A stretch of DNA of 15,747 nucleotides, from contig JAKAVU010000023.1 of assembly GCA_021817185.1 (NCBI GenBank), positions 1 through 15,747 on the forward strand. Reading direction: 5' to 3'. Source of the stretch: a bacterium. Lineage in GTDB: Bacteria > Chloroflexota > Dormibacteria > UBA8260 > Bog-877. Shown here in pieces: positions 1-5,626 of the stretch (the first letter of the stretch is position 1; each line of letters starts with the position of its first letter). Under the pieces are notes generated by a model that ran no database searches, was not told where the DNA came from, and saw only the letters and a list, made by a program, of their open reading frames with translations. A program made the translations under genes and the position numbers.

Positions 1-153
1 CCGCGCCGCGGGCGTTGCATAGCCATTGCACTACCTGATGGTGTCCGGAACTGGGGACGGCACTTTCCGCCTCGATTGACATCTGGCCCTGCAGTATAGC
101 GCCGCCGGCTGACCAGCCCCACGGATCGGTTGACAGGCGCCGACCCTTCACGG
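1..153. other. Gene-free flank downstream of galU with a REP-like sequence
   Basis: No coding frame is recognised here. Positions 40-66 hold a stretch starting GGTGTCCGGAACTGGGGAC, followed by GGCACTTT. It can fold imperfectly, pairing GTG with CAC and TCC with GGA. It resembles the short repetitive sequences often seen beside REP-associated transposases, but that is from memory and only one copy is visible. TTGACA hexamers occur at 76-81 and 130-135 on the + strand without a convincing -10 box at 16-18 bases. No rho-independent terminator for the leftward galU operon is evident. Confidence 0.3.
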
Positions 154-1029
154 TCAGCGTTCCGCTGACTCCAGCTCGGCGATCCGAGCTCGCAGCGCCG
201 GACCCAGATCGGGGTCGCGCCAAACGACCGCGGCGTTGGTGGCAAGCCAGCTCTCCAGGGTCCCCACATCCAAGAGCTCCCCGGTGAACTCGACCCCCAC
301 CACCCGGCCCGCCCGGGCCGCGGTCCGAATGGCGTCGGTCAACTGGATCTCCCCAAGGGCACCCGGCTCAGTCGTGGTGAGCGCCTGGAACACCTCTCGG
401 GTCAGGATGTACCGGCCCATCATCGCCAGGTCACTCGGCGCCTCCTCCGGCGCCGGCTTCTCGACCACGTCGGTGACCCGGAAGACGGGACCATCGCCCT
501 CAACGGTCGCCACCCCGTAGCGGGAGATCTCCGCGGGGGCACAGCGGCGCAGCGCCAGCACGGTGCAACCGGTCGCGCCATGGGCCTCCAGCAGCTGCGC
601 CAGCAGCGGCGGCGAGCCCGCGAAGAGGTCATCCGGCAGCAGCACCGCGACTGCCTCCTCGGCCCCGACCGTGGGTGCGGCGCAGAGCACGGCATGGCCG
701 AGCCCGAGGGGTTGCTCCTGCTCCACGAACTCCACCCTCAGGAGGTGACCGATGCCATGGACCCGGTCCGCCAACTCCTGGTTGCCGCGCTCGGACAGCA
801 CCGCTTCCAGGCTCGGGTCGGGGGCGAAGTGAGCTCGGATCAGGTCCTTGCCCGGGGCGGTGACGATGACCGCGCGCCCCAAACCGGAGGCCACCGCTTC
901 CTCCAGTCCCCACTGAATGGCGGGCCGGTCGCCCACCGGGACCATCTCCTTCGGCAGAGCCTTGGTGGCAGGCAGGAACCGGGTGCCGAGGCCGCCGGCC
1001 GGCACCACCACGGTGGTGACTGAACTCAC
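154..1029 (-). CDS. galU: UTP--glucose-1-phosphate uridylyltransferase
   Basis: This cytosolic nucleotidyltransferase makes UDP-glucose from UTP and glucose-1-phosphate, the donor for cell-envelope glycans, glycolipids and trehalose or glycogen-type polymers. At 291 residues it is of normal family length. Visible motifs are the nucleotide-binding loop GGLGTRFLP at residues 12-20 followed by K23 and K27, QPLGLGHAV at 106-114, the metal-site DD at 133-134, SRYGV at 169-173, VEKP at 189-192 and GEIQLTD at 226-232. The frame starts at a GTG (1027-1029) with no clear Shine-Dalgarno. No better start is seen, since the nucleotide-binding fold begins at once. It lies 50 bases after the putative anti-sigma gene and is probably the last gene of the tdh-kbl-sigma operon. 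RmlA-type glucose-1-phosphate thymidylyltransferase is the main alternative, but the motifs are GalU-type. Confidence 0.94.
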   Translation of the reverse strand: MSSVTTVVVPAGGLGTRFLPATKALPKEMVPVGDRPAIQWGLEEAVASGLGRAVIVTAPGKDLIRAHFAPDPSLEAVLSERGNQELADRVHGIGHLLRVEFVEQEQPLGLGHAVLCAAPTVGAEEAVAVLLPDDLFAGSPPLLAQLLEAHGATGCTVLALRRCAPAEISRYGVATVEGDGPVFRVTDVVEKPAPEEAPSDLAMMGRYILTREVFQALTTTEPGALGEIQLTDAIRTAARAGRVVGVEFTGELLDVGTLESWLATNAAVVWRDPDLGPALRARIAELESAER

Positions 1030-1079
1030 GGGTGGGGATTCTACGGAGCGGACCGCCGACCCTCCCGCGGCGATCTCGA

Positions 1080-1430
1080 TCAGAGTGAGAGGCGGGCCTC
1101 CCGCTGGCGCAGGACCGCCAGCCCCACCACCACCCCGGCCGCCATTCCGCCAATCCCGACCCAGGCCGGCACCGGAACCTGCCGGGCCACCCGCAGCACC
1201 TCCGGCATCAGGTCGTCGCTCTGCCGCCGGAGGTTCGCCTCGGAGAGCGCCCGCTCAAAGATGTGCGCCCTGGTGTGCGGGTGGAGCGGTCGGGGAGCCA
1301 GCGCATCCACCAGCAGAACGGCGGTCTCGGCGATGGCCCGGGTCGCGGGATCGCCATCGGGCATCCCCTGCTCACCCTCCAGCCAGCCGGCGAGGTCGCC
1401 GGCCATCCGCTTCTCATCACGACTGGTCAT
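1080..1430 (-). CDS. Small single-pass membrane protein, candidate anti-sigma factor
   Basis: I do not recognise a named family for this 116-residue protein. Residues 1-87 are soluble, charged and probably helical. One hydrophobic segment follows at about 88-107 (PAWVGIGGMAAGVVVGLAVL), then a short basic tail. There is no HxxxCxxC zinc anti-sigma motif and no cysteine at all. The ATG (1428-1430) has an excellent AGGAGG at 1437-1442 with a 6-base spacer. It overlaps the 3' end of the sigma factor gene by 14 bases, so the two are probably translationally coupled. A small membrane protein just downstream of, and overlapping, an ECF sigma gene is the usual layout for an anti-sigma factor. The role is therefore inferred from context and topology only. 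Confidence 0.7.
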   Translation of the reverse strand: MTSRDEKRMAGDLAGWLEGEQGMPDGDPATRAIAETAVLLVDALAPRPLHPHTRAHIFERALSEANLRRQSDDLMPEVLRVARQVPVPAWVGIGGMAAGVVVGLAVLRQREARLSL

Positions 1431-2109
1431 CAGTTCCCTCCTCGGGGCTGGGTGGCGGAGCCACCGTGAGGCGGGGTCCGAACCCCGCCTCGAAATCCGG
1501 TCCGAGGCGCTTCTCCAGCGCCCGCAGCGCGCGGAACACCAGCAACTTCACCGCCCCCTCGCTCTTGCCCATGACCTGGGCGACCTCGGCATTGCGCAGA
1601 CCCGACCCGAAGCGCAGGGTGATCGCCTGGCGCTGATCCGGGGACAGCCGGCGCACCGCCGCCTGGACCCTGCGCACCCGCTCGCTGCGGACCGCGGCCT
1701 CCTCCGGGCCCTCTCCGGGATCGACCAGCCCCTCGGGAAGTTCAATCCATCCCGGGTGTCGATGGTCCCGCAGAACCAGGTTGGAGGCGACCCGATAGAG
1801 CCAGGCCGAGTAGGGCACCCCCCGCCACTCGAACTTGCCGATCTCGGCGTAGGCGCGCATGAAGGTGGTGGCGGTGACGTCCTCGGCCCGCTCCCAGCTC
1901 CCGGTCTGGTGGTACACGTAGGCGTGGATGGAGTCGACGTAGCGGTCATACAACTGGGCGAACGCCGCCGGGTCCCGCTTGGCGGCCTCGACGAGATCGC
2001 GTTCCTCCTCCAACTCCTCCGGTGACCGGGGGCCGCGCCGGACGCTCAGGGGCCGGTCACCCCGCGGCGCGGAGCCCTCCACCGACTTCAATTCGGGCAG
2101 GCCGGCCAT
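1417..2109 (-). CDS. ECF-type RNA polymerase sigma factor (sigma-70 family)
   Basis: This 230-residue protein has a sigma-2 domain at about residues 44-118 and a sigma-4 domain at about 146-202. Sigma-2 contains the core-binding FAQLYDRYVDSIHAYVY and the region-2.3/2.4 helix FRWR-like SAWLYRVASNLVLRDHR. Sigma-4 contains LSPDQRQAITLRF and the helix-turn-helix NAEVAQVMGKSEGAVKLLVFRAL. No sigma-3 lies between them, so it is an ECF sigma factor that would direct RNA polymerase to a specific promoter set. It has a charged 40-residue N-terminal extension and an acidic, proline-rich 28-residue tail. The ATG at 2107-2109 lies two bases after the kbl stop with little Shine-Dalgarno, which suggests coupling to kbl. 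The frame stays open to 2379, but that upstream part is glycine/proline-rich shadow of kbl. The overlapping downstream gene is the likely regulator. Confidence 0.9.
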   Translation of the reverse strand: MAGLPELKSVEGSAPRGDRPLSVRRGPRSPEELEEERDLVEAAKRDPAAFAQLYDRYVDSIHAYVYHQTGSWERAEDVTATTFMRAYAEIGKFEWRGVPYSAWLYRVASNLVLRDHRHPGWIELPEGLVDPGEGPEEAAVRSERVRRVQAAVRRLSPDQRQAITLRFGSGLRNAEVAQVMGKSEGAVKLLVFRALRALEKRLGPDFEAGFGPRLTVAPPPSPEEGTDDQS

Positions 2110-2111
2110 GG

Positions 2112-3332
2112 TTACGCCGGGCTGGCGCCGACCGCCGGATGCAGCGGCAGTCCCAGCGTCCGAGCCGAGTCCGCGAAGGCCTCCAGCGCCCGGTCCAGCT
2201 GCTCCTTGGTGTGGCTGCTGGTGACGATGGTGCGGACCCGGCCCTGGTCCCGGGCCACCGTGGGAAACCCAATCCCCTGGGCGAAGACTCCCCGCCTGCG
2301 CAGCTCGTCCGAGAGCGCCATGGCCTGGCGCGCCTCCCCGACGATCACCGGGGTGATGGGGGTCTCGCTGTGACCGCAATCGAACCCCAGAGCCAGCAGC
2401 CCGGCCTTGAAGTGGCGGGCATTGTCCCAGAGGCGCTCCTGCAGCTCCGGTTCAGACTCCATCACGTCCAGGGCCGCGATGCAGGCGGCGACCACGGCGG
2501 GCGGATGGGAGGTGGAGAAGAGAAACGGCCGGCCCAGGTGGATCAGGGTGTCCCGCAGCTCCTGCGAGCCGGCCACATAGCCACCCAGGACCCCGACCGC
2601 TTTGCTGAGCGTGCCCACCTGGATCGCCACCCGACCCTCCAGGCCGAAGTGGTCGACCGAGCCGCGGCCGTTGCGGCCCAGGACCCCGGAGGCATGGGCG
2701 TCGTCGACCATGACGGCGGCCCCGAAGGCCTCGGCGCGCTCCACGATCGCGGGCAGCGGCGCGATGTCACCGTCCATGCTGAACACTCCGTCGGTCACCA
2801 CCAGCACCCTCCGCCGGCCGTCCCGCCGCGCCTCCTCGAGACGCTGCTGCAGCCCGTCCAGATCACGGTGCGGGAAGAGGTAGCGGCTCGCCTTGGTGAG
2901 CCGAATGCCGTCGATGATGCTGGCGTGGTTCAGGGCGTCGCTGACCACCGCGTCGGTCTCCCCCAGGACTCCTCCCAGAACCGCCAGGTTGGCGGTGTAG
3001 CCGCTCTGGAGGGTGAGCGCCGCCGGGGTTCCCTTGAAGGCCGCCAGGCGCGCCTCGAGCTCCTCGTGAATGGACTGGGTGCCGGCGATGGTCCGCACCG
3101 CGCCCGAGCCCGCCCCCCAGGTCCGGACCGCCTCGATGGCCGCCTCCTTGAGGCGGGGGTGGGTGTTCAGCCCCAGGTAGTTGTTGGAGGACAGGTTGAT
3201 CAGGCGGCGTCCGTCGATCACCACCTCGGCGTCCTGAGGGCTCTCCAGCACCACCAGGGGCCGGTAACGCCCCTCCTCACGCAGCCGGTCAAGGTCCGTG
3301 CGCAAACTCGTGTCCAGATCAGTCATGCCCAT
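2112..3332 (-). CDS. kbl: Glycine C-acetyltransferase (2-amino-3-ketobutyrate CoA ligase)
   Basis: This PLP enzyme of the alpha-oxoamine synthase family cleaves 2-amino-3-oxobutyrate with CoA to glycine and acetyl-CoA, the second step of threonine breakdown. The protein has 406 residues, close to the normal 395-400. Visible motifs are LSSNNYLGL at 47-55, GSGAVRTIAGT at 75-85, NHAS with the ring-stacking H136, the PLP-binding DDAH at 210-213, and the Schiff-base lysine K244 in GTLSKAVGVLGGYVAG. BioF and HemA share this fold, but the upstream, overlapping tdh makes Kbl the best assignment. Two starts are possible. The ATG at 3330-3332 is preceded by GGAGG (3337-3341, 4-base gap). The ATG at 3324-3326 makes an ATGA overlap with the tdh stop. 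Confidence 0.93.
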   Translation of the reverse strand: MGMTDLDTSLRTDLDRLREEGRYRPLVVLESPQDAEVVIDGRRLINLSSNNYLGLNTHPRLKEAAIEAVRTWGAGSGAVRTIAGTQSIHEELEARLAAFKGTPAALTLQSGYTANLAVLGGVLGETDAVVSDALNHASIIDGIRLTKASRYLFPHRDLDGLQQRLEEARRDGRRRVLVVTDGVFSMDGDIAPLPAIVERAEAFGAAVMVDDAHASGVLGRNGRGSVDHFGLEGRVAIQVGTLSKAVGVLGGYVAGSQELRDTLIHLGRPFLFSTSHPPAVVAACIAALDVMESEPELQERLWDNARHFKAGLLALGFDCGHSETPITPVIVGEARQAMALSDELRRRGVFAQGIGFPTVARDQGRVRTIVTSSHTKEQLDRALEAFADSARTLGLPLHPAVGASPA

Positions 3333-4369
3333 TCGCCCTCCGGAGGATAGAGAACCACCTTGCCCACGGCCCCGGCCCGCGCCAGCTCGGCGGCCGCGGC
3401 AAACTCCAGGATCGAGAATCTGTCGGTCAGGATGGGGCTGACGTCAACCGCTCCCGAGGCCAGATACGCGGCGGTCTGGTCCCAGGTCTGGAACTGGCGC
3501 CGCCCGGTCACCCCGAACAGGGTGGCGCCTCGCATCACCACCAGGGTGGAGAGGTCGAGGGGGACCGTCCCATCCCCGAGGCCGAGCAGGCTCACCCATC
3601 CCCCCGGGGTCAGGGCCAGCAGGGAGCTCTCGATCAGCGCGGGGTGGCCGGACATCTCCAGCACGACATCCGCGGTGCCGCGGCAGGCCCGGCGCAGCGC
3701 GCTTCCCAAATCGCCGCTGGAAGTGGTGTCGATCACCTCGTCCGCCCCCATCGCTTCGGCGATCGCCAACCGGGCTGGGACCCGGTCGACGGCGACGACC
3801 CTGGCCGCGCCCTCGGCCTTGGCGATCCCCACAGCCGCCAGCCCTATCGGGCCGCACCCAGTGACGACGACCACGCGGTCCCGCAGGGGCCCCTGGGAGG
3901 CCGCGTGGACGGCGTTGCCCATGGGCTCCTGGAAGGCGATCACGGCAGGGTCGAGCCCGGCCGGGGCGGGGCGGCAGTTGCGCGCGGGAACCACCACCAG
4001 TTCGGCAAACGCGCCATCGATGTCGACCCCCAGGATCCTGGTGTTCTGACAGACGTGGTAATCGCCTCGCAGACACTGGGCACAGGTGAGACAGACCACA
4101 TGGGTCTCGACGCCGACCATCTCTCCGATCAGCGGCCGCTCCACCCCCTCACCGAGCCGCAGCACCAGCCCCGCCATCTCGTGGCCCATCACCCGCGGCG
4201 GCCTGACCCGAGCCGCCGCCCAGGGGTTCCAGTCCAGGATGTGCAGATCGGTGCCGCAGATCCCGGTCGCGACCGGCTTGAGCAGCACCTCGCCCGGACC
4301 CGGGCGGGGATCGGCCACCTCTCCCAATACCGCCCCGGGACCCGATCGCCCCTTGAGAACTGCTCGCAA
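3323..4369 (-). CDS. tdh: L-threonine 3-dehydrogenase, zinc-dependent
   Basis: This medium-chain NAD-dependent alcohol dehydrogenase oxidises L-threonine to 2-amino-3-oxobutyrate, which the next gene product (Kbl) consumes. The protein has 348 residues, as expected for Tdh. The catalytic zinc ligands are C38 (GICGTDLH), H63 and E64 (GHEMAG). The structural-zinc cysteines are C93, C96, C99 and C107. The QEPMGNAVHA segment at 147-156 is typical of Tdh, and the NAD-binding loop GCGPIG is at 171-176. The start is a TTG at 4367-4369, chosen because a strong GGAGG sits 7 bases upstream and the protein begins as family members do (MRAVLKGRSGPG). It is the first gene of the leftward block and overlaps kbl by 4-10 bases. 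Sorbitol- or butanediol-dehydrogenase relatives are possible but fit less well beside kbl. Confidence 0.93.
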   Translation of the reverse strand: MRAVLKGRSGPGAVLGEVADPRPGPGEVLLKPVATGICGTDLHILDWNPWAAARVRPPRVMGHEMAGLVLRLGEGVERPLIGEMVGVETHVVCLTCAQCLRGDYHVCQNTRILGVDIDGAFAELVVVPARNCRPAPAGLDPAVIAFQEPMGNAVHAASQGPLRDRVVVVTGCGPIGLAAVGIAKAEGAARVVAVDRVPARLAIAEAMGADEVIDTTSSGDLGSALRRACRGTADVVLEMSGHPALIESSLLALTPGGWVSLLGLGDGTVPLDLSTLVVMRGATLFGVTGRRQFQTWDQTAAYLASGAVDVSPILTDRFSILEFAAAAELARAGAVGKVVLYPPEGEWA

Positions 4370-4376
4370 ACTCTTG

Positions 4377-4381
4377 CCTCC
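4377..4381 (-). promoter_or_regulatory. Ribosome binding site deciding the TTG start of tdh
   Basis: On the minus strand GGAGG lies 7 bases before the TTG at 4369. The match and spacing make this TTG a better start than any internal ATG or GTG, all of which would cut into the conserved N-terminal GroES-like fold. Confidence 0.7.
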
Positions 4382-4512
4382 CTCGCCTGCTGGTGAAGCC
4401 GGGCTCCCCGGTAATCATGCAACTACCACCACGGACCGGGACGCCCACAGCTTCCCCCCCGGAGGTCCTCAGCCGGCCAAGGAGGCTGGCGAGGACTTCG
4501 GCCGGCCGCAGG

Positions 4513-4544
4513 CAACTGGAGGAGCGGTCCACCTCGATCAGTTG
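4513..4544. repeat. Nested inverted repeat, candidate operator or RNA hairpin
   Basis: CAACTG (4513-4518) pairs perfectly with CAGTTG (4539-4544), and directly inside it GAGG (4519-4522) pairs with CCTC (4532-4535), leaving a 3-base bulge on one side and a 9-base loop. It lies 111 bases upstream of the RAM-domain gene and 143 bases upstream of tdh. It could be an operator for a dimeric regulator or a leader hairpin. Neither role is shown. Confidence 0.4.
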
Positions 4545-4644
4545 GGCCGCCCCCGCAGGTGGCTCTCGCCGCGAGATCTTCCCTGAGCGGCAAGGATCGG
4601 ATATGGTCACCTGGAGGGCCCGGCGGGGCCAGTTGAAAGGCAGA

Positions 4645-4653
4645 GGAGGGAGG
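4645..4653 (+). promoter_or_regulatory. Strong ribosome binding site of the RAM-domain gene
   Basis: GGAGGGAGG ends two bases before the ATG at 4656; its first GGAGG has the better 6-base spacing. It fixes the start of this very short gene and suggests efficient translation. Confidence 0.65.
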
Positions 4654-4655
4654 TC

Positions 4656-4886
4656 ATGGTGCGGGCGTACATCCTGATGACACTGGAACCGGGCAAGGCC
4701 ATGGATGTGGTGCAGCGGCTGCGCAACGAGCCCGGGGTGGTTCAGGTCGATGCCATCACCGGCGAGTACGACGCGATCGCCCAGGTTCAGGCGGATGACG
4801 TCAAGGGGATCGGGACCCTCATTGTGGACCGCATCCAGAGCTTCAGCGGGGTCGCCCGCACCATCACCTGCCTCGCGGTGGAATGA
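4656..4886 (+). CDS. Stand-alone Lrp/AsnC ligand-binding (RAM) domain protein
   Basis: This 76-residue protein matches the C-terminal half of Lrp/AsnC regulators: a beta-strand (VRAYILMTL), a helix (KAMDVVQRLRNEPGV), a strand pair around VQVDAITGEYDAIAQVQA with the family's G-(E/D)-Y-D turn at about 36-39, a second helix (VKGIGTLIVDRI), and a final strand (ARTITCLAV). It has no DNA-binding helix-turn-helix. Such small RAM proteins are known to form oligomers that bind amino acids at subunit interfaces. They may act as sensors, or modify full-length Lrp proteins by mixed assembly. The gene diverges from tdh. In E. coli tdh-kbl is under Lrp control, so a link to threonine or glycine sensing is attractive but inferred. 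Its last 23 bases overlap the end of the convergent PIN gene. Confidence 0.88.
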   Translation: MVRAYILMTLEPGKAMDVVQRLRNEPGVVQVDAITGEYDAIAQVQADDVKGIGTLIVDRIQSFSGVARTITCLAVE

Positions 4887-5334
4887 GAGCGGGGCCCGCG
4901 CGGAGGGACCGGTCGACCTCCGCTCGCGATCTGGAGGGCTCGACCACCACCAGATCCCGGAAGTAGGCCCGGTAGAATCCGCGATCCCGGGTCAGCAGCC
5001 GGTCGGCCACGTCCAGCGCGTGGGCACCGACCAGAAAGTCGGGGGCGAGGCGGCGCCGGTCGCCCCCCCGCCTCTGGTACTCCCGCTGGATCCTCGAGGC
5101 CCGCAGCGCCGCCTCCTCCGAGGTCGGCAGGTAGTGGATTCCCAGCTCGGCCAGGACATGTCGGGCCTCCTCCTGGTTCGCGAAGAGCCCGGCGACCTCG
5201 GAGTACACGACGTCGCAGGCGACCAGGGAGCCGCGCCGCCGACTCGCTCCCAGGGCCTCCCAGGAGGCGGTCCCCCGGACCCTGTCAGGGCTCAGCACGT
5301 CGATGAGGATGTTGGAGTCGACCGCCGTGATCAC
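4864..5334 (-). CDS. PIN-domain ribonuclease, probable VapC-like toxin
   Basis: This 156-residue protein is a PIN-domain RNase, most likely the toxin of a type II toxin-antitoxin pair that cleaves RNA with Mg2+ or Mn2+. The acidic quartet is visible: D6 in AVDSNILIDVL, E46 in YSEVAGLF, D99 in APDFLVGAHAL and D117 in LLTRDRGFYRAYF. Length is slightly above the usual 125-145 because of a basic C-terminal tail. It starts at a GTG (5332-5334) whose bases are shared with the TGA of the upstream small gene (GTGA), the coupling usual in such pairs. Its 3' end overlaps the convergent RAM-domain gene by 23 bases. Toxicity is inferred from family and layout. Confidence 0.9.
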   Translation of the reverse strand: MITAVDSNILIDVLSPDRVRGTASWEALGASRRRGSLVACDVVYSEVAGLFANQEEARHVLAELGIHYLPTSEEAALRASRIQREYQRRGGDRRRLAPDFLVGAHALDVADRLLTRDRGFYRAYFRDLVVVEPSRSRAEVDRSLRAGPALIPPRGR

Positions 5335-5525
5335 AGGTGGTCCACCGGCCCGCGCAGCTGCTCCATGAGAGCGTCCGTCGAGACCTCGAGCCCCAGATAC
5401 CCGAACAGCTTCCGGTCGAGATCTCGAGTTTGCTGACCCTCATGGCCGCCCACCCTGGATCCCGCCGGCCCGGCCCCTTTGCCATAGCCGTCCCGCCCAT
5501 CGCGCCGATCGCTCGAGCTGTCCAT
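5331..5525 (-). CDS. Small protein, probable antitoxin of the PIN toxin
   Basis: I recognise no named antitoxin family in this 64-residue frame. Residues 1-30 are rich in Gly, Arg, Asp and Ser (MDSSSDRRDGRDGYGKG). The C-terminal part (RDLDRKLFGYLGLEVSTDAL, then MEQLRGPVDHL) looks like an amphipathic toxin-binding tail. The ATG at 5523-5525 has a purine-rich GGGGAGG close upstream; a GTG at 5586-5588 would extend it to 85 residues, and a GTG near 5450 would shorten it to about 40. The TGA overlaps the GTG start of the PIN gene (GTGA), so the two are coupled. An overlapping frame starting at 5443 (MRVSKLEIS) also resembles an antitoxin start but lacks the coupling. The antitoxin role is inferred from position. 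Confidence 0.6.
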   Translation of the reverse strand: MDSSSDRRDGRDGYGKGAGPAGSRVGGHEGQQTRDLDRKLFGYLGLEVSTDALMEQLRGPVDHL

Positions 5526-5626
5526 CCCCCTCCCCTGGCGGCAACCGATGAATCCGGAGCTGCGAGGGCTCGCCGCCACCTCCCCCACTGGGCATGGGTC
5601 CGGTGGGGCAGCCGCACGGGTGCGTC

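Larger units (their letters stand above)
4370..4655. promoter_or_regulatory. Divergent intergenic region between tdh and the RAM-domain gene
   Basis: These 286 bases separate the leftward tdh operon from the rightward RAM-domain gene and should hold both promoters. The region is GC-rich and no confident -35/-10 pair was found in either direction. The clearest structure is the nested inverted repeat at 4513-4544. A run of eight C followed by GGAGG lies around 4453-4465. Frames open through this region look like extensions of shadow frames and have no recognisable protein character. Confidence 0.4.

Noticed and set aside
76..100. Sigma-70 promoter with TTGACA at 76-81 and TATAGC at 95-100
   Set aside because: The spacer is only 13 bases and no gene follows on the + strand.
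2110..2379. N-terminal extension of the sigma factor up to 2379
   Set aside because: The extra 90 codons are low-complexity Gly/Pro/His/Arg sequence lying inside kbl, and the ATG at 2109 just after the kbl stop is a natural start.
2022..3350. 442-codon open frame on the + strand opposite kbl
   Set aside because: It is an antisense shadow. kbl has the PLP lysine motif and full family length.
4513..4544. T-box-like GGTGGACCGC on the minus strand upstream of tdh
   Set aside because: The TGGNACC bulge lacks a base, there is no room for the second antiterminator helix, and no specifier stem or terminator was seen.
5285..5443. Alternative antitoxin frame beginning MRVSKLEIS at 5443
   Set aside because: It becomes Ser/Trp/Arg-rich out-of-frame sequence, runs into the PIN gene and has no ribosome binding site. 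The 5331-5525 frame has the GTGA coupling.
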